From positions 1 to 11,528 of the forward strand of contig CAKJXT010000024.1 of the NCBI GenBank assembly GCA_918219625.1: DNA of 11,528 nucleotides, read 5' to 3'. Shown one piece after another: positions 1-6,276 of this stretch. Both the position numbers and the translations under genes were made by a program. Within the stretch, counting starts at the first letter, position 1; every line of letters begins with the position of its first letter. Source of the stretch: Bacilli bacterium. Its GTDB lineage: Bacteria > Bacillota_I > Bacilli_A > RF39 > UBA660. The notes beneath the pieces are model-generated. The model ran no database searches. It saw only the letters and a program-made list of their open reading frames with translations, and was not told where the DNA came from.

Positions 1-297
1 AAGAAGAGAATTTTATCTATATTAAGGAAAATAAAAAAAGATTTTGGTGTTACTATTATTAATGTTACTCACGATATTGAGGAAAGTGTATATGGGGATG
101 ATATATTACTTATTGATAATGGTAATATTATTCTTCATGATAGTAAGAAAAATGTTTATAAGTGTGAAAAAGAATTAAGAAAATATGGATTTGATTTACC
201 TTTTATGGTTGATTTATCTAATAGGTTATCTTATTATGATTTAGTTGATAATTTTGTTTTTGATATGAATAAGATGGTGGATTTATTATGGAAGTAA
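1..297 (+). CDS. ecfA1: EcfA1-type energy-coupling factor ABC ATPase, C-terminal part (5' end outside window)
   Basis: The open frame runs from base 1 to a TAA at 295-297, giving 98 visible residues of a protein that is usually about 280 long. The visible part starts after Walker B. It contains the switch (H-loop) histidine in the motif NVTHDIEES (visible residues 21-29), followed by a beta-hairpin region (DDILLIDNGNIILHD) typical of ABC ATPases. Its last 10 bases overlap the start of the EcfA2 gene. The order ATPase-ATPase-EcfT-truA is the classic Firmicutes ECF operon, which is why I call this copy EcfA1. In that family it pairs with EcfA2 to hydrolyse ATP on the cytoplasmic face and drive vitamin or metal uptake through EcfT and interchangeable S components. 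The assignment rests on context plus the H-loop, since the Walker motifs lie outside the window. Confidence 0.87.
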   Translation, partial: KKRILSILRKIKKDFGVTIINVTHDIEESVYGDDILLIDNGNIILHDSKKNVYKCEKELRKYGFDLPFMVDLSNRLSYYDLVDNFVFDMNKMVDLLWK

Positions 298-1094
298 AGT
301 TATCTAATGTTTCTTTTTCATATGATGATAATAAAATTTTTTCTGATTTTTCTTGTTGTTTTAATGATAATTTTATAAGCGCGATTGTTGGTTCTAATGG
401 ATCTGGAAAAAGTACTTTACTTGATTTGATTGATGGGTTACTAACACCTATTAGTGGCAGTGTTAAGATTGGTGATGTTTCAATTGATTCTTGTCGTAGG
501 AGAGTTGGTTATTTATTTCAGTTTCCTGAGGAACAAATTTTTAATTCTACTGTTTATAAAGAGATTGAGTTTGGGCTTAAATGTTTTAAGTGTGATGATA
601 TAGATAAAAGTATTCATGAGTCTTTAGATTTAGTTGGTCTTGATGATATTTTTTTGAATCGCAATCCATATAAACTTAGTAATGGTGAAAGAAGAAAAGT
701 GGCTTTAGCGAGTATTCTTTGTTATAAGCCAGATGTAATTATTCTTGATGAACCTACAGTTGGTCTTGATAATAAGAGTAAAATTGAGCTTATGAAATTA
801 TTGAGGAAGCTTAAAAATGAATTTGATAAGACAATTATTATTGTTAGTCATGACATTAATTTTTTACATAAGTTTGTTGATTATGTTTATTTATTAAAAG
901 ATGGAAAAAATGTATTAGAGGGGGATAAGTATTCTGTTTTTTCTAATGAAGAAGTAATGGAAGAATGTGGTCTTATTGTTCCTGATGTTTTACATTTTTC
1001 TAATTTGGTTTATGAAAAAAAAGGTATTAAGATTGGTTATAGGGATGAGATAAATGATTTAATAAAGGATGTGTATAGGTATGCGAAGTGGTAG
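288..1094 (+). CDS. ecfA2: EcfA2, energy-coupling factor transporter ATP-binding protein
   Basis: This is a complete 268-residue ABC ATPase. Walker A is GSNGSGKST (residues 35-43). The Q-loop reads QFPEEQIF (78-85), a sequence characteristic of ECF ATPases. The signature motif is LSNGE (130-134) instead of the canonical LSGGQ. Walker B is VIILDEP (150-156) with catalytic Glu155, the D-loop is GLD, and the H-loop histidine is His188. By family knowledge it forms a heterodimer with EcfA1 and docks on the EcfT coupling helices. The ATG overlaps the end of the upstream ATPase gene by 10 bp, and the 3' end overlaps ecfT, so the genes are translationally coupled. Which ATPase is A1 or A2 is inferred from gene order. 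Confidence 0.93.
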   Translation: MEVKLSNVSFSYDDNKIFSDFSCCFNDNFISAIVGSNGSGKSTLLDLIDGLLTPISGSVKIGDVSIDSCRRRVGYLFQFPEEQIFNSTVYKEIEFGLKCFKCDDIDKSIHESLDLVGLDDIFLNRNPYKLSNGERRKVALASILCYKPDVIILDEPTVGLDNKSKIELMKLLRKLKNEFDKTIIIVSHDINFLHKFVDYVYLLKDGKNVLEGDKYSVFSNEEVMEECGLIVPDVLHFSNLVYEKKGIKIGYRDEINDLIKDVYRYAKW

Positions 1095-1833
1095 TTTTTC
1101 TGGATATTACAATATTGATTCTCCAATACATAAGTTGAATCCTTTATGTAAGATTCTTGCTTCTATTGTTTTTCTTGTAATGGTTTTAATATCTAGTCGT
1201 ATTAAAGTTATCATTTCTTTATTTTTGATTTTATCTTTTATAATTACTATTTCTAATGTTCCTTTTAAGTATTATGTTAAACCTATACTTGGTATGAAGA
1301 TTTTATTTATATTTTTATTTATAATTAATATTATATTCGGGGTTAGTGTTTATAACAGTTTTGTTATGATTAGTAAGATTATTTTAGTTGTTATTTATTC
1401 TTCTGTTTTGTTATTTACTACAACTACTAATAGTCTTGCTTATGGAATTTCTTCTTTTTTGAGACCGTTAAATTTTATTGGTTTTCCTGTTTCTAAGATT
1501 TCTATGGCTATTGCGTTATCTTTAAATTTTATTCCTACTATGTTTGATAGTTCTAATAAGATTATGAAGTCTCAAATGAGTAGAGGTTTTAATTATAAAG
1601 AAGGTTCTTTTAAGGATAGAATTGTTGGTATTAAGTCTATTTTTATACCAATGTTTGTATCTTCTATTAAAAGAGCTGATGCGGTTAGTGATACGATGGA
1701 AGTTAAAAATTTTAGTTTTGATGGTGATAGAAGTGATATAATAGATTATAGATGGAGATTTAATGATTTTTATATGATTGCAAGTCATTTAGCTTTATTT
1801 GTTTTAGTTTTAATAAAAGAGGTGGTTATGTGA
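1081..1833 (+). CDS. ecfT: EcfT, ECF transporter transmembrane coupling protein
   Basis: This is a 250-residue membrane protein of the EcfT/CbiQ family, the integral part that links the two ATPases to substrate-binding S components. Hydrophobic segments lie at about residues 22-39, 43-58, 69-90, 97-112 and 231-245. The N-terminal SPIHKLNPLCKI matches the family pattern in which a short H-x-L-[DN]-P segment precedes the first helix. The first coupling motif is present as SRG (167-169). The second, normally A-R-G, reads VKN in DTMEVKNF (204-211), which is unusual. An upstream ATG at 1069 is possible, but AAAGGA (1064-1069) would then overlap the start codon, whereas it sits 11 bases before the ATG at 1081. 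I therefore chose 1081. The 3' end (TGA) overlaps the truA start in a GTGA. Confidence 0.9.
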   Translation: MRSGSFSGYYNIDSPIHKLNPLCKILASIVFLVMVLISSRIKVIISLFLILSFIITISNVPFKYYVKPILGMKILFIFLFIINIIFGVSVYNSFVMISKIILVVIYSSVLLFTTTTNSLAYGISSFLRPLNFIGFPVSKISMAIALSLNFIPTMFDSSNKIMKSQMSRGFNYKEGSFKDRIVGIKSIFIPMFVSSIKRADAVSDTMEVKNFSFDGDRSDIIDYRWRFNDFYMIASHLALFVLVLIKEVVM

Positions 1834-2573
1834 GATTTTTAGCGACTATTGCATATGATGGTTCTAAGTATAATGGATATCAAAAGCAGGTTCATGGTAA
1901 TACTGTTCAAGATAAGTTGGAGGAAATATTAACTAATATCAATGGTGGTTCTAAAGTTAGTGTTAGTGCTTCTGGTAGAACTGATGCGGGTGTTCATGCA
2001 TATGGACAAAAGATTCATTTTGATATTGTGACTAAGGTTACTGCTGATAGTTTAAAAAAAGCTATGAATGGTTTATTGCCTGGTGATATTTATGTTAAAG
2101 ATGTAGTTAAAGTTAATGATGATTTTCACGCTAGATATAATGTTAAAGCTAAGGAATATATTTATAAGATTAATATGGGTGAGTATGATCCTATTATGAA
2201 GGATTATGTTTATCAATATAATAAGAAGTTAGATGTTGTTGAGATGGAACGTGCTTTAAAGTATATAGAGGGTACTCATGATTTCAAGTCATTTACTGCT
2301 GGAGATGATGTTCGTGAAGATTATGTTCGTACAATTATTCAAACTAATTTGATTCGGGATTTAAAGAATGTTAATATGATTACTATTTCATTTTTAGGTA
2401 CTGGTTTTTTAAGATATATGGTTAGAAATTTGGTTGGAACTTTAATTCAGATTGGTGAAGGTAAATATAAGAGTACTGATATAATTGATATATTAGATGC
2501 GAAAGATAGAAGAAAAGCTGGTATGTGTGCGGATGCATGTGGTCTTTATTTAAAGGATGTGTTTTATAGATGA
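1830..2573 (+). CDS. truA: tRNA pseudouridine(38-40) synthase TruA
   Basis: This 247-residue protein matches TruA over its whole length. By family knowledge the enzyme isomerises uridines 38-40 in the tRNA anticodon arm. The catalytic aspartate is Asp52 in the signature SGRTDAGVHA (48-57). The N-terminal strand IAYDGSKYNGYQ (7-18) and the C-terminal GTGFLRYMVRNLVGTL are family hallmarks; the usual Trp or Phe before Gln18 is Tyr here. The start is GTG, overlapping the ecfT stop (GTGA), with GAGGTG at 1819-1824 as ribosome binding site. The stop TGA overlaps the next ATG (ATGA), so expression is coupled on both sides. Confidence 0.96.
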   Translation: MRFLATIAYDGSKYNGYQKQVHGNTVQDKLEEILTNINGGSKVSVSASGRTDAGVHAYGQKIHFDIVTKVTADSLKKAMNGLLPGDIYVKDVVKVNDDFHARYNVKAKEYIYKINMGEYDPIMKDYVYQYNKKLDVVEMERALKYIEGTHDFKSFTAGDDVREDYVRTIIQTNLIRDLKNVNMITISFLGTGFLRYMVRNLVGTLIQIGEGKYKSTDIIDILDAKDRRKAGMCADACGLYLKDVFYR

Positions 2574-3367
2574 GATTAGCGGTTATAAGTGATATTCATG
2601 GTAATTTACCTGCTTTAGAAAAAGCTTTTGCATTTATTGAAAAAATTAAGATTGATGGTATTATATGGTGTGGCGATTATATTACTGATATATTACTTTC
2701 TTCTGAGGTTTTAGAATTTATAAAATTGAAGAATGAGAAGTACAAACATTGGATTATTAAAGGTAATCGTGAGGATTATATTATTGATTATCATAATAAA
2801 AAAATTGAATTTGAGAAAGTTGATAGTTTTAATAGTTTAATGCTTACTTATAAATCTCTTAAGTTTGAGGATATTAAGTATATATCGTCGCTTCCTGATG
2901 AAATTGTTGTTGATATTAAAGGTTGTCCTCAAATATATGTTAGTCATAAGCTTAAAAATGACAGCACTTATAAATATAATGTTTTTGGTCATATACATAA
3001 GCAATGTTTATTTATTAAAGATGATCGTAAATTTATTAATCCAGGAAGTGTTGGACAGTGTTGTTCTGGTTCAGCAGGGTTAGAGTTCGCCCTTTTAGAT
3101 CTTGTAGATGGTGAATGGTCTAGTCATTTTTATCATATGAGTTATAATTTAGAGTTTGTTACTAAGTTTATTCGAAATAGTGATTTAGCTGATTGTCCTC
3201 ATCATTGGGGAGATATTCTTATTAAAAATTTAGAGACTGGTCATAATTATGTTGAAGAGTATATTGAAGATGTTAAAAGAGTTGCTTTGAAATGTGATGT
3301 TAAATTTAAAAATATGGCAGATATTCCTGATAAGATATGGGATTTTGTTTTTGAAAAGTTAGTGTAA
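2570..3367 (+). CDS. Calcineurin-like metallophosphoesterase family protein
   Basis: This is a 265-residue protein with a full set of metallophosphoesterase metal-ligand motifs: D8-x-H10 in SDIHGN, Asp36 in GDY, Asn66 in GNRED, His126 in VSHK, and G-H141-I-H143 followed by NPGSVGQ. This arrangement matches the YfcE-like/calcineurin superfamily with a two-metal (often Mn) site that cleaves phosphomono- or phosphodiesters; the substrate cannot be told from sequence. The last 75 or so residues extend past the catalytic domain and are helical, with an HHWG motif. There is no signal peptide, so it is probably cytoplasmic. The ATG overlaps the truA stop, making this the last gene of the ecf-truA operon. 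I see no clear terminator after it. It interrupts the common truA-rplM gene order. Confidence 0.88.
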   Translation: MRLAVISDIHGNLPALEKAFAFIEKIKIDGIIWCGDYITDILLSSEVLEFIKLKNEKYKHWIIKGNREDYIIDYHNKKIEFEKVDSFNSLMLTYKSLKFEDIKYISSLPDEIVVDIKGCPQIYVSHKLKNDSTYKYNVFGHIHKQCLFIKDDRKFINPGSVGQCCSGSAGLEFALLDLVDGEWSSHFYHMSYNLEFVTKFIRNSDLADCPHHWGDILIKNLETGHNYVEEYIEDVKRVALKCDVKFKNMADIPDKIWDFVFEKLV

Positions 3368-3394
3368 ATATATTTGTTTTTTTATCTTGTTTTA

Positions 3395-3423
3395 TTGATT
3401 TTAATATTGATGTAAGATATAAT
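3395..3423 (+). promoter_or_regulatory. Sigma-A-type promoter of the lipoprotein gene
   Basis: The -35 box is TTGATT (3395-3400) and the -10 box is a perfect TATAAT (3418-3423), with a 17-bp spacer. The transcript would start near 3430, about 30 bases before the lipoprotein ATG, and would include the GAAGGGAG ribosome binding site (3446-3453). Confidence 0.75.
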
Positions 3424-3459
3424 TTGCTTAAGCGTATATTCTTGTGAAGGGAGAATAAT

Positions 3460-3867
3460 ATGAAAAAAACTATTTGTGTTTCTTTATTGTGTGCTGGTTT
3501 ATTATTAGGATTTACTGGATGTAATAAGAAGGCTGAGAATGATGTTAAGAAAGGTTCTTCAAATCAATGTGATGGTGTTCCACAATTAATTACAACTAAA
3601 GATGAACAAAAGATTTATTCTTATTGCGTTAGAGATTATTCATTTGATATTAATGGAGAGAAAGTTGATTTAAGGGATTATATTAAAAACAATGATAACG
3701 CAATTGATAATATAATTGGAACATTAAAGGTAAAAGATATGTTTGATGATGGTGGGACTACTATTTATGAAGGCAAAAATATTACTTTAGTTAAATGTAA
3801 TACTCTTTCTGGTGATACAGATGTATATATCGAGGCATCAGGATTGTATAAAAATTTTTGTGAATAA
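3460..3867 (+). CDS. Small putative lipoprotein of unknown function
   Basis: This 135-residue protein begins with a lipoprotein signal peptide: a lysine-rich start (MKKT), a hydrophobic core (residues 5-18), and a lipobox ending in G20-C21. Phe at position -3 (FTGC) is slightly off consensus. The mature part would be about 115 residues, anchored to the outer face of the membrane by lipid on Cys21. I recognise no domain. The mature chain has four further cysteines (37, 56, 113, 134), an even number that could form two disulfides. The gene is monocistronic, with its own promoter (3395-3423) and an intrinsic terminator directly after the stop. A good ribosome binding site, GAAGGGAG, precedes the ATG. 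Confidence 0.82.
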   Translation: MKKTICVSLLCAGLLLGFTGCNKKAENDVKKGSSNQCDGVPQLITTKDEQKIYSYCVRDYSFDINGEKVDLRDYIKNNDNAIDNIIGTLKVKDMFDDGGTTIYEGKNITLVKCNTLSGDTDVYIEASGLYKNFCE

Positions 3868-3870
3868 TTT

Positions 3871-3894
3871 GATGAATTTATTTCATCTTTTTTT
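3871..3894 (+). terminator. Intrinsic terminator after the lipoprotein gene
   Basis: GATGAA (3871-3876) pairs with TTCATC (3882-3887) around a 5-base loop and is followed directly by seven T. It starts 3 bases after the lipoprotein stop codon and separates this unit from rplM-rpsI. Confidence 0.75.
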
Positions 3895-3926
3895 ATTAAA
3901 AAATATAAATAATTTAAGGTTTTTTG

Positions 3927-3955
3927 TTGACTTTCTTTTGCTTTTTTAGTACAAT
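3927..3955 (+). promoter_or_regulatory. Strong sigma-A-type promoter of rplM-rpsI
   Basis: The -35 box is TTGACT (3927-3932), the spacer is 17 bp and T-rich, and the -10 box is TACAAT (3950-3955). Both boxes match consensus at five of six positions, as expected for a ribosomal protein operon. Transcription would start near 3962, leaving a leader of about 78 nt before the rplM ATG. Confidence 0.85.
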
Positions 3956-3980
3956 GTTAATTGGTACATTTTAAATTTAA

Positions 3981-4018
3981 TCCCACATTAATAAGCCTTG
4001 GGACAGCTTATTAAATGT
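3981..4018 (+). ncRNA. Structured 5' leader of rplM, probable L13 autoregulatory leader
   Basis: In the rplM 5' UTR, bases 3985-3996 pair with 4006-4018 to form a 12-bp hairpin with a single bulged A at 4015. The 9-base loop (3997-4005) contains GGGA (4000-4003), which is complementary to TCCC at 3981-3984 just upstream of the stem, so a pseudoknot can form. The element ends right before the Shine-Dalgarno region (AGGAGAAAGG, 4021-4030), so its folding could affect ribosome access. Firmicutes rplM operons are known to carry an L13 leader RNA (Rfam L13_leader) thought to bind L13 for feedback control. Position and structure agree, but I have not matched it to the covariance model. I see no intrinsic terminator in this leader. 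Confidence 0.72.
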
Positions 4019-4039
4019 AAAGGAGAAAGGAAATAAAAT

Positions 4040-4468
4040 ATGAAAGATTCTTATATGCAAAGAAAAGAAGATATAGTGCGTAATTGGTATGTTATCGATG
4101 CTGAGGGTAAGAACTTAGGTCGTGTTGCTACTAAAGCTGCTCATATCTTAAGAGGTAAGCATAAACCTACATTTACTCCAAATGTTGATTGTGGAGACTA
4201 TGTAATTATTATTAATGCTTCAAAAGTCAATTTAACTGGTAACAAGTTAGATGACAAAATTTATTATAACCACAGTGGATGGACTGGTGGTCTAAGAGAA
4301 AGAACAGCTCGTGTTATGAAAGAAAATTATCCTGTTGAAATGATTGAAAGAGCAGTTAAAGGAATGCTTCCAAAAGGAAGATTAGGACGTACTACTTACA
4401 AGAAGTTATTTGTTTATGCAGGTAGTGAACATCCACATATGGCACAAAAGCCAGTTAACATGGACTAA
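4040..4468 (+). CDS. rplM: 50S ribosomal protein L13
   Basis: This 142-residue protein is full length for bacterial L13, an early-assembling protein of the large ribosomal subunit. Family blocks visible are [17 protein letters not shown] (15-31), [51 protein letters not shown], and [23 protein letters not shown] near the end. The start at 4040 is preceded by AGGAGAAAGG and gives the expected N-terminal extension before NWYV. rpsI follows 12 bases later on the same transcript. The leader at 3981-4018 probably gives autogenous control. Confidence 0.98.
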   Translation: MKDSYMQRKEDIVRNWYVIDAEGKNLGRVATKAAHILRGKHKPTFTPNVDCGDYVIIINASKVNLTGNKLDDKIYYNHSGWTGGLRERTARVMKENYPVEMIERAVKGMLPKGRLGRTTYKKLFVYAGSEHPHMAQKPVNMD

Positions 4469-4480
4469 GGAGGGTTTTAA

Positions 4481-4897
4481 ATGGCTAATAAAAGAGTTTT
4501 TTTAGGAACAGGTAGAAGAAAAGCTTCTGTTGCTCAAGTTAAAATGGTTCCTGGTAAAGGAAAAATTACTGTTAATGGTAGAGATGTTAAAGATTTCTTT
4601 CCATATGAAACTAATGTTATGGATTTAAAACAACCTTTAGTTGCTACTGGAACAGAAGAATCATTTGACATTGATGTTAAAGTTAATGGTGGTGGATTTA
4701 CTGGTGCTGCTGGAGCTATCAGATTAGGTATTACTCGTGCTTTAATTGAGTATGATAAAGCTAATGAAGATTCAGAAAACAGTTTTAGAAAAATTTTAAA
4801 GAGAGCTGGTTTTGTTACAAGAGATTCTCGTGTTAAAGAACGTAAGAAACCAGGTCTTAAGGCTGCACGTCGTGCTCCACAATTTTCAAAGAGATAA
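4481..4897 (+). CDS. rpsI: 30S ribosomal protein S9
   Basis: This 138-residue protein is close to the usual 130 residues of S9, a head-domain protein of the small subunit whose C-terminal tail reaches the decoding region. It has the [12 protein letters not shown] block near the N-terminus, the [21 protein letters not shown] core, and the basic tail RAPQFSKR ending in the invariant SKR. A strong ribosome binding site, AAGGAGGG (4467-4474), overlaps the rplM stop region. It is co-transcribed with rplM and ends at a strong terminator. Confidence 0.98.
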   Translation: MANKRVFLGTGRRKASVAQVKMVPGKGKITVNGRDVKDFFPYETNVMDLKQPLVATGTEESFDIDVKVNGGGFTGAAGAIRLGITRALIEYDKANEDSENSFRKILKRAGFVTRDSRVKERKKPGLKAARRAPQFSKR

Positions 4898-4911
4898 TAT
4901 TTCAATATTTC

Positions 4912-4937
4912 AAAGTCCAATTATTTGGACTTTTTTT
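4912..4937 (+). terminator. Intrinsic terminator of the rplM-rpsI operon
   Basis: A perfect 9-bp stem (4912-4920 with 4925-4933, core AGTCCAA/TTGGACT) with a 4-base loop runs into a T tract ending at 4937. The 3' arm also supplies the weak -35-like TTGGAC of the next promoter. Confidence 0.9.
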
Positions 4938-4943
4938 GTTTTG

Positions 4944-4952
4944 TGCTATAAT
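4944..4952 (+). promoter_or_regulatory. Extended -10 promoter of the histidine phosphatase/GNAT unit
   Basis: TGCTATAAT is a perfect extended -10 element. The only -35 candidate, TTGGAC (4925-4930, 16-bp spacer), is weak and lies inside the 3' arm of the rpsI terminator. Transcription would start near 4959, so the 5' UTR would be only about 13 bases and would begin almost at the AGGTG ribosome binding site (4960-4964). Confidence 0.7.
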
Positions 4953-4971
4953 TTATTATAGGTGTTGATTT

Positions 4972-5589
4972 ATGACTACAGTTTATTTAATAAGACATTC
5001 AAAGTGTTTGGATGTAAATAATGGTTTAAATGATGATTGTTTTCAAATACAAAATGAGAAAAAATGTCTTTCTGTTGATGGTGAAGAGATTGCTCGTGAG
5101 AAGTTATTCAAATCTGAGTTTAATAATATTGATATTTTATTTTCTTCAAATTATGTTCGAGCAATACAAACTGCAAAGTATATAGCTTTAAATAATAATT
5201 TGGATATTAATGTTGTAAGTGATTTAGGTGAAAGAAGATTTGGTATTTCATCATTGGATGAATTACCCGAAAATTTTGAAAGAAGACAATTTTTAGATGA
5301 GAATTATAAAGTTGGTGGCGGTGAAAGTCAAAAAGACGTATCTGATAGAATGTATAAAACTGTTATGGGTATTATATCTAATAATAGAGAAAAAAGAATC
5401 GTTATTGTTAGTCATGCGACTGCTATTTCATATTTATTGAAAAAGTGGTGTGACATTAAAATTGTTGATAATAAACTTAGATATTGCTTTAAGAATAAAG
5501 TGTTATTGGATGGATTTTTTAATTATTGTGAGTCTTTTAGATTAGATTTTGATGGTGATACTTTAGTTAATGTTGAAAACATAAAATAG
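4972..5589 (+). CDS. Histidine phosphatase (phosphoglycerate mutase-like) family protein
   Basis: This 205-residue protein belongs to the histidine phosphatase superfamily. The catalytic His9 is in LIRHS (6-10; many members have RHG or RHA). The phosphate-pocket residues are Arg8, Arg63 in SSNYVRAIQTA, Glu87 in GERRFG as probable acid/base, and His148 in IVIVSHATAIS. The GGGESQKDVSDRM segment (115-127) is also typical. The family includes cofactor-dependent phosphoglycerate mutases and broad phosphatases such as PhoE/CobC; at this size and with this divergence I would call it a phosphatase of unknown substrate. There is no signal peptide. It is the first gene of a two-gene unit with the acetyltransferase 10 bases downstream. 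The start is supported by AGGTG 7 bases before the ATG. Confidence 0.9.
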   Translation: MTTVYLIRHSKCLDVNNGLNDDCFQIQNEKKCLSVDGEEIAREKLFKSEFNNIDILFSSNYVRAIQTAKYIALNNNLDINVVSDLGERRFGISSLDELPENFERRQFLDENYKVGGGESQKDVSDRMYKTVMGIISNNREKRIVIVSHATAISYLLKKWCDIKIVDNKLRYCFKNKVLLDGFFNYCESFRLDFDGDTLVNVENIK

Positions 5590-5599
5590 GAGTGATTGT

Positions 5600-6196
5600 A
5601 TGAAATTTAGACATGTTGAACCCGATTTATCTTATAAGGAGAAAGCTATTGATTTTGTAGAAGAATTTAAAAAGAATAATTCTAGAATACATGGTGGTGG
5701 CAGGATTGCTAGATATTTAGAAAATTCAACTTATGAAGAATGGTTGGAGTATATTGAAAATCAGAAGAATGTTTCTGTTGCTGAAAGTCATGTTCCTGAA
5801 GAAACCTATTTTTTGGTAGATGAGGCTGATAATATTATTGGAATAATTAATATTAGATTATGTCTTAATGATATGTTGAGGGATTTAGGTGGTCATATTG
5901 GCTTTTCTATTAGACCTTCAGAAAGAGGAAAAGGTTACAACAAGATAAATTTATATTTGGGCTTGAAAAGGCTTAATGAAGCTGGTGAGAAGGAAGCCTT
6001 ATTGGATTGTGAAATTGGTAATATTGCTTCAAGCAGAACAATGATGGCATTAGGAGGTAGATTAGTAAATACTAAGAATACCGAAGAGTTTGGGGTTGTT
6101 GAAGATTATATTATAGATATAGCTGAATCATTAAAAAAATATAGTTCTTTATATGAACGGTATGTAATTGATAATAATAATCAAAAAAATAAGTAG
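5600..6196 (+). CDS. GNAT family N-acetyltransferase
   Basis: This is a 198-residue protein with the acetyl-CoA binding signature of the GNAT fold: strand GHIGFSIRPSERGKGYNK, where R-G-K-G-Y (109-113) is the motif A pyrophosphate loop, then the helix INLYLGLKRLNEAG and the motif B region CEIGNIASSRTMMALGG (137-153). The N-terminal HGGGRIARYLENSTYEEWLEYIE block is seen in a common Firmicutes subgroup. The acceptor (amino acid, antibiotic, protein N-terminus or other) cannot be told. It is coupled to the upstream phosphatase gene: the TAG stop at 5587-5589 forms part of the TAGGAGTG ribosome binding site. The pair may act on related metabolites, but that is only suggested by context. Confidence 0.9.
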   Translation: MKFRHVEPDLSYKEKAIDFVEEFKKNNSRIHGGGRIARYLENSTYEEWLEYIENQKNVSVAESHVPEETYFLVDEADNIIGIINIRLCLNDMLRDLGGHIGFSIRPSERGKGYNKINLYLGLKRLNEAGEKEALLDCEIGNIASSRTMMALGGRLVNTKNTEEFGVVEDYIIDIAESLKKYSSLYERYVIDNNNQKNK

Positions 6197-6214
6197 ATAT
6201 CAGATATTAAATTT

Positions 6215-6236
6215 GCTCATATATATGGGCTTTTTT
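6215..6236 (+). terminator. Intrinsic terminator after the GNAT gene
   Basis: GCTCAT (6215-6220) pairs with ATGGGC (6225-6230), with one G-U pair, around a 4-base AT loop, and is followed by six T. It lies 18 bases after the stop codon. Confidence 0.8.
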
Positions 6237-6250
6237 GTTTTTGTTTATTA

Positions 6251-6259
6251 TGTTATAAT
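6251..6259 (+). promoter_or_regulatory. Extended -10 promoter of the methyltransferase/pseudouridine synthase unit
   Basis: TGTTATAAT is a perfect extended -10 with no good -35. The start point would be near 6266, just at the GGTGA ribosome binding site (6266-6270), giving a very short leader of about 11 bases before the ATG at 6277. Confidence 0.65.
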
Positions 6260-6276
6260 ATTTATGGTGAAATTTT

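Noticed and set aside
244..253. Residues 244-253 of the second unknown protein as a membrane segment
   Set aside because: The hydrophobic run is only about ten residues and lies within a helical-repeat region, so a buried helix is more likely.
1069..1080. Upstream ATG for ecfT at 1069
   Set aside because: The AAAGGA ribosome binding site would overlap that start codon, whereas its spacing fits the ATG at 1081.
1522..1788. Open frame of 88 codons on the - strand inside ecfT
   Set aside because: It lies wholly opposite a well-supported membrane protein gene, has no ribosome binding site or family similarity, and its Ile/Asn/Thr-rich composition is what an antisense of AT-rich code gives.
2865..3083. 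Open frame of 72 codons on the + strand inside the phosphoesterase gene
   Set aside because: It is a shifted-frame shadow of a gene whose catalytic motifs run through the same bases.
4534..4920. Open frame of 128 codons on the - strand opposite rpsI
   Set aside because: It is antisense to a certain ribosomal protein gene, and its start lies in the rpsI terminator.
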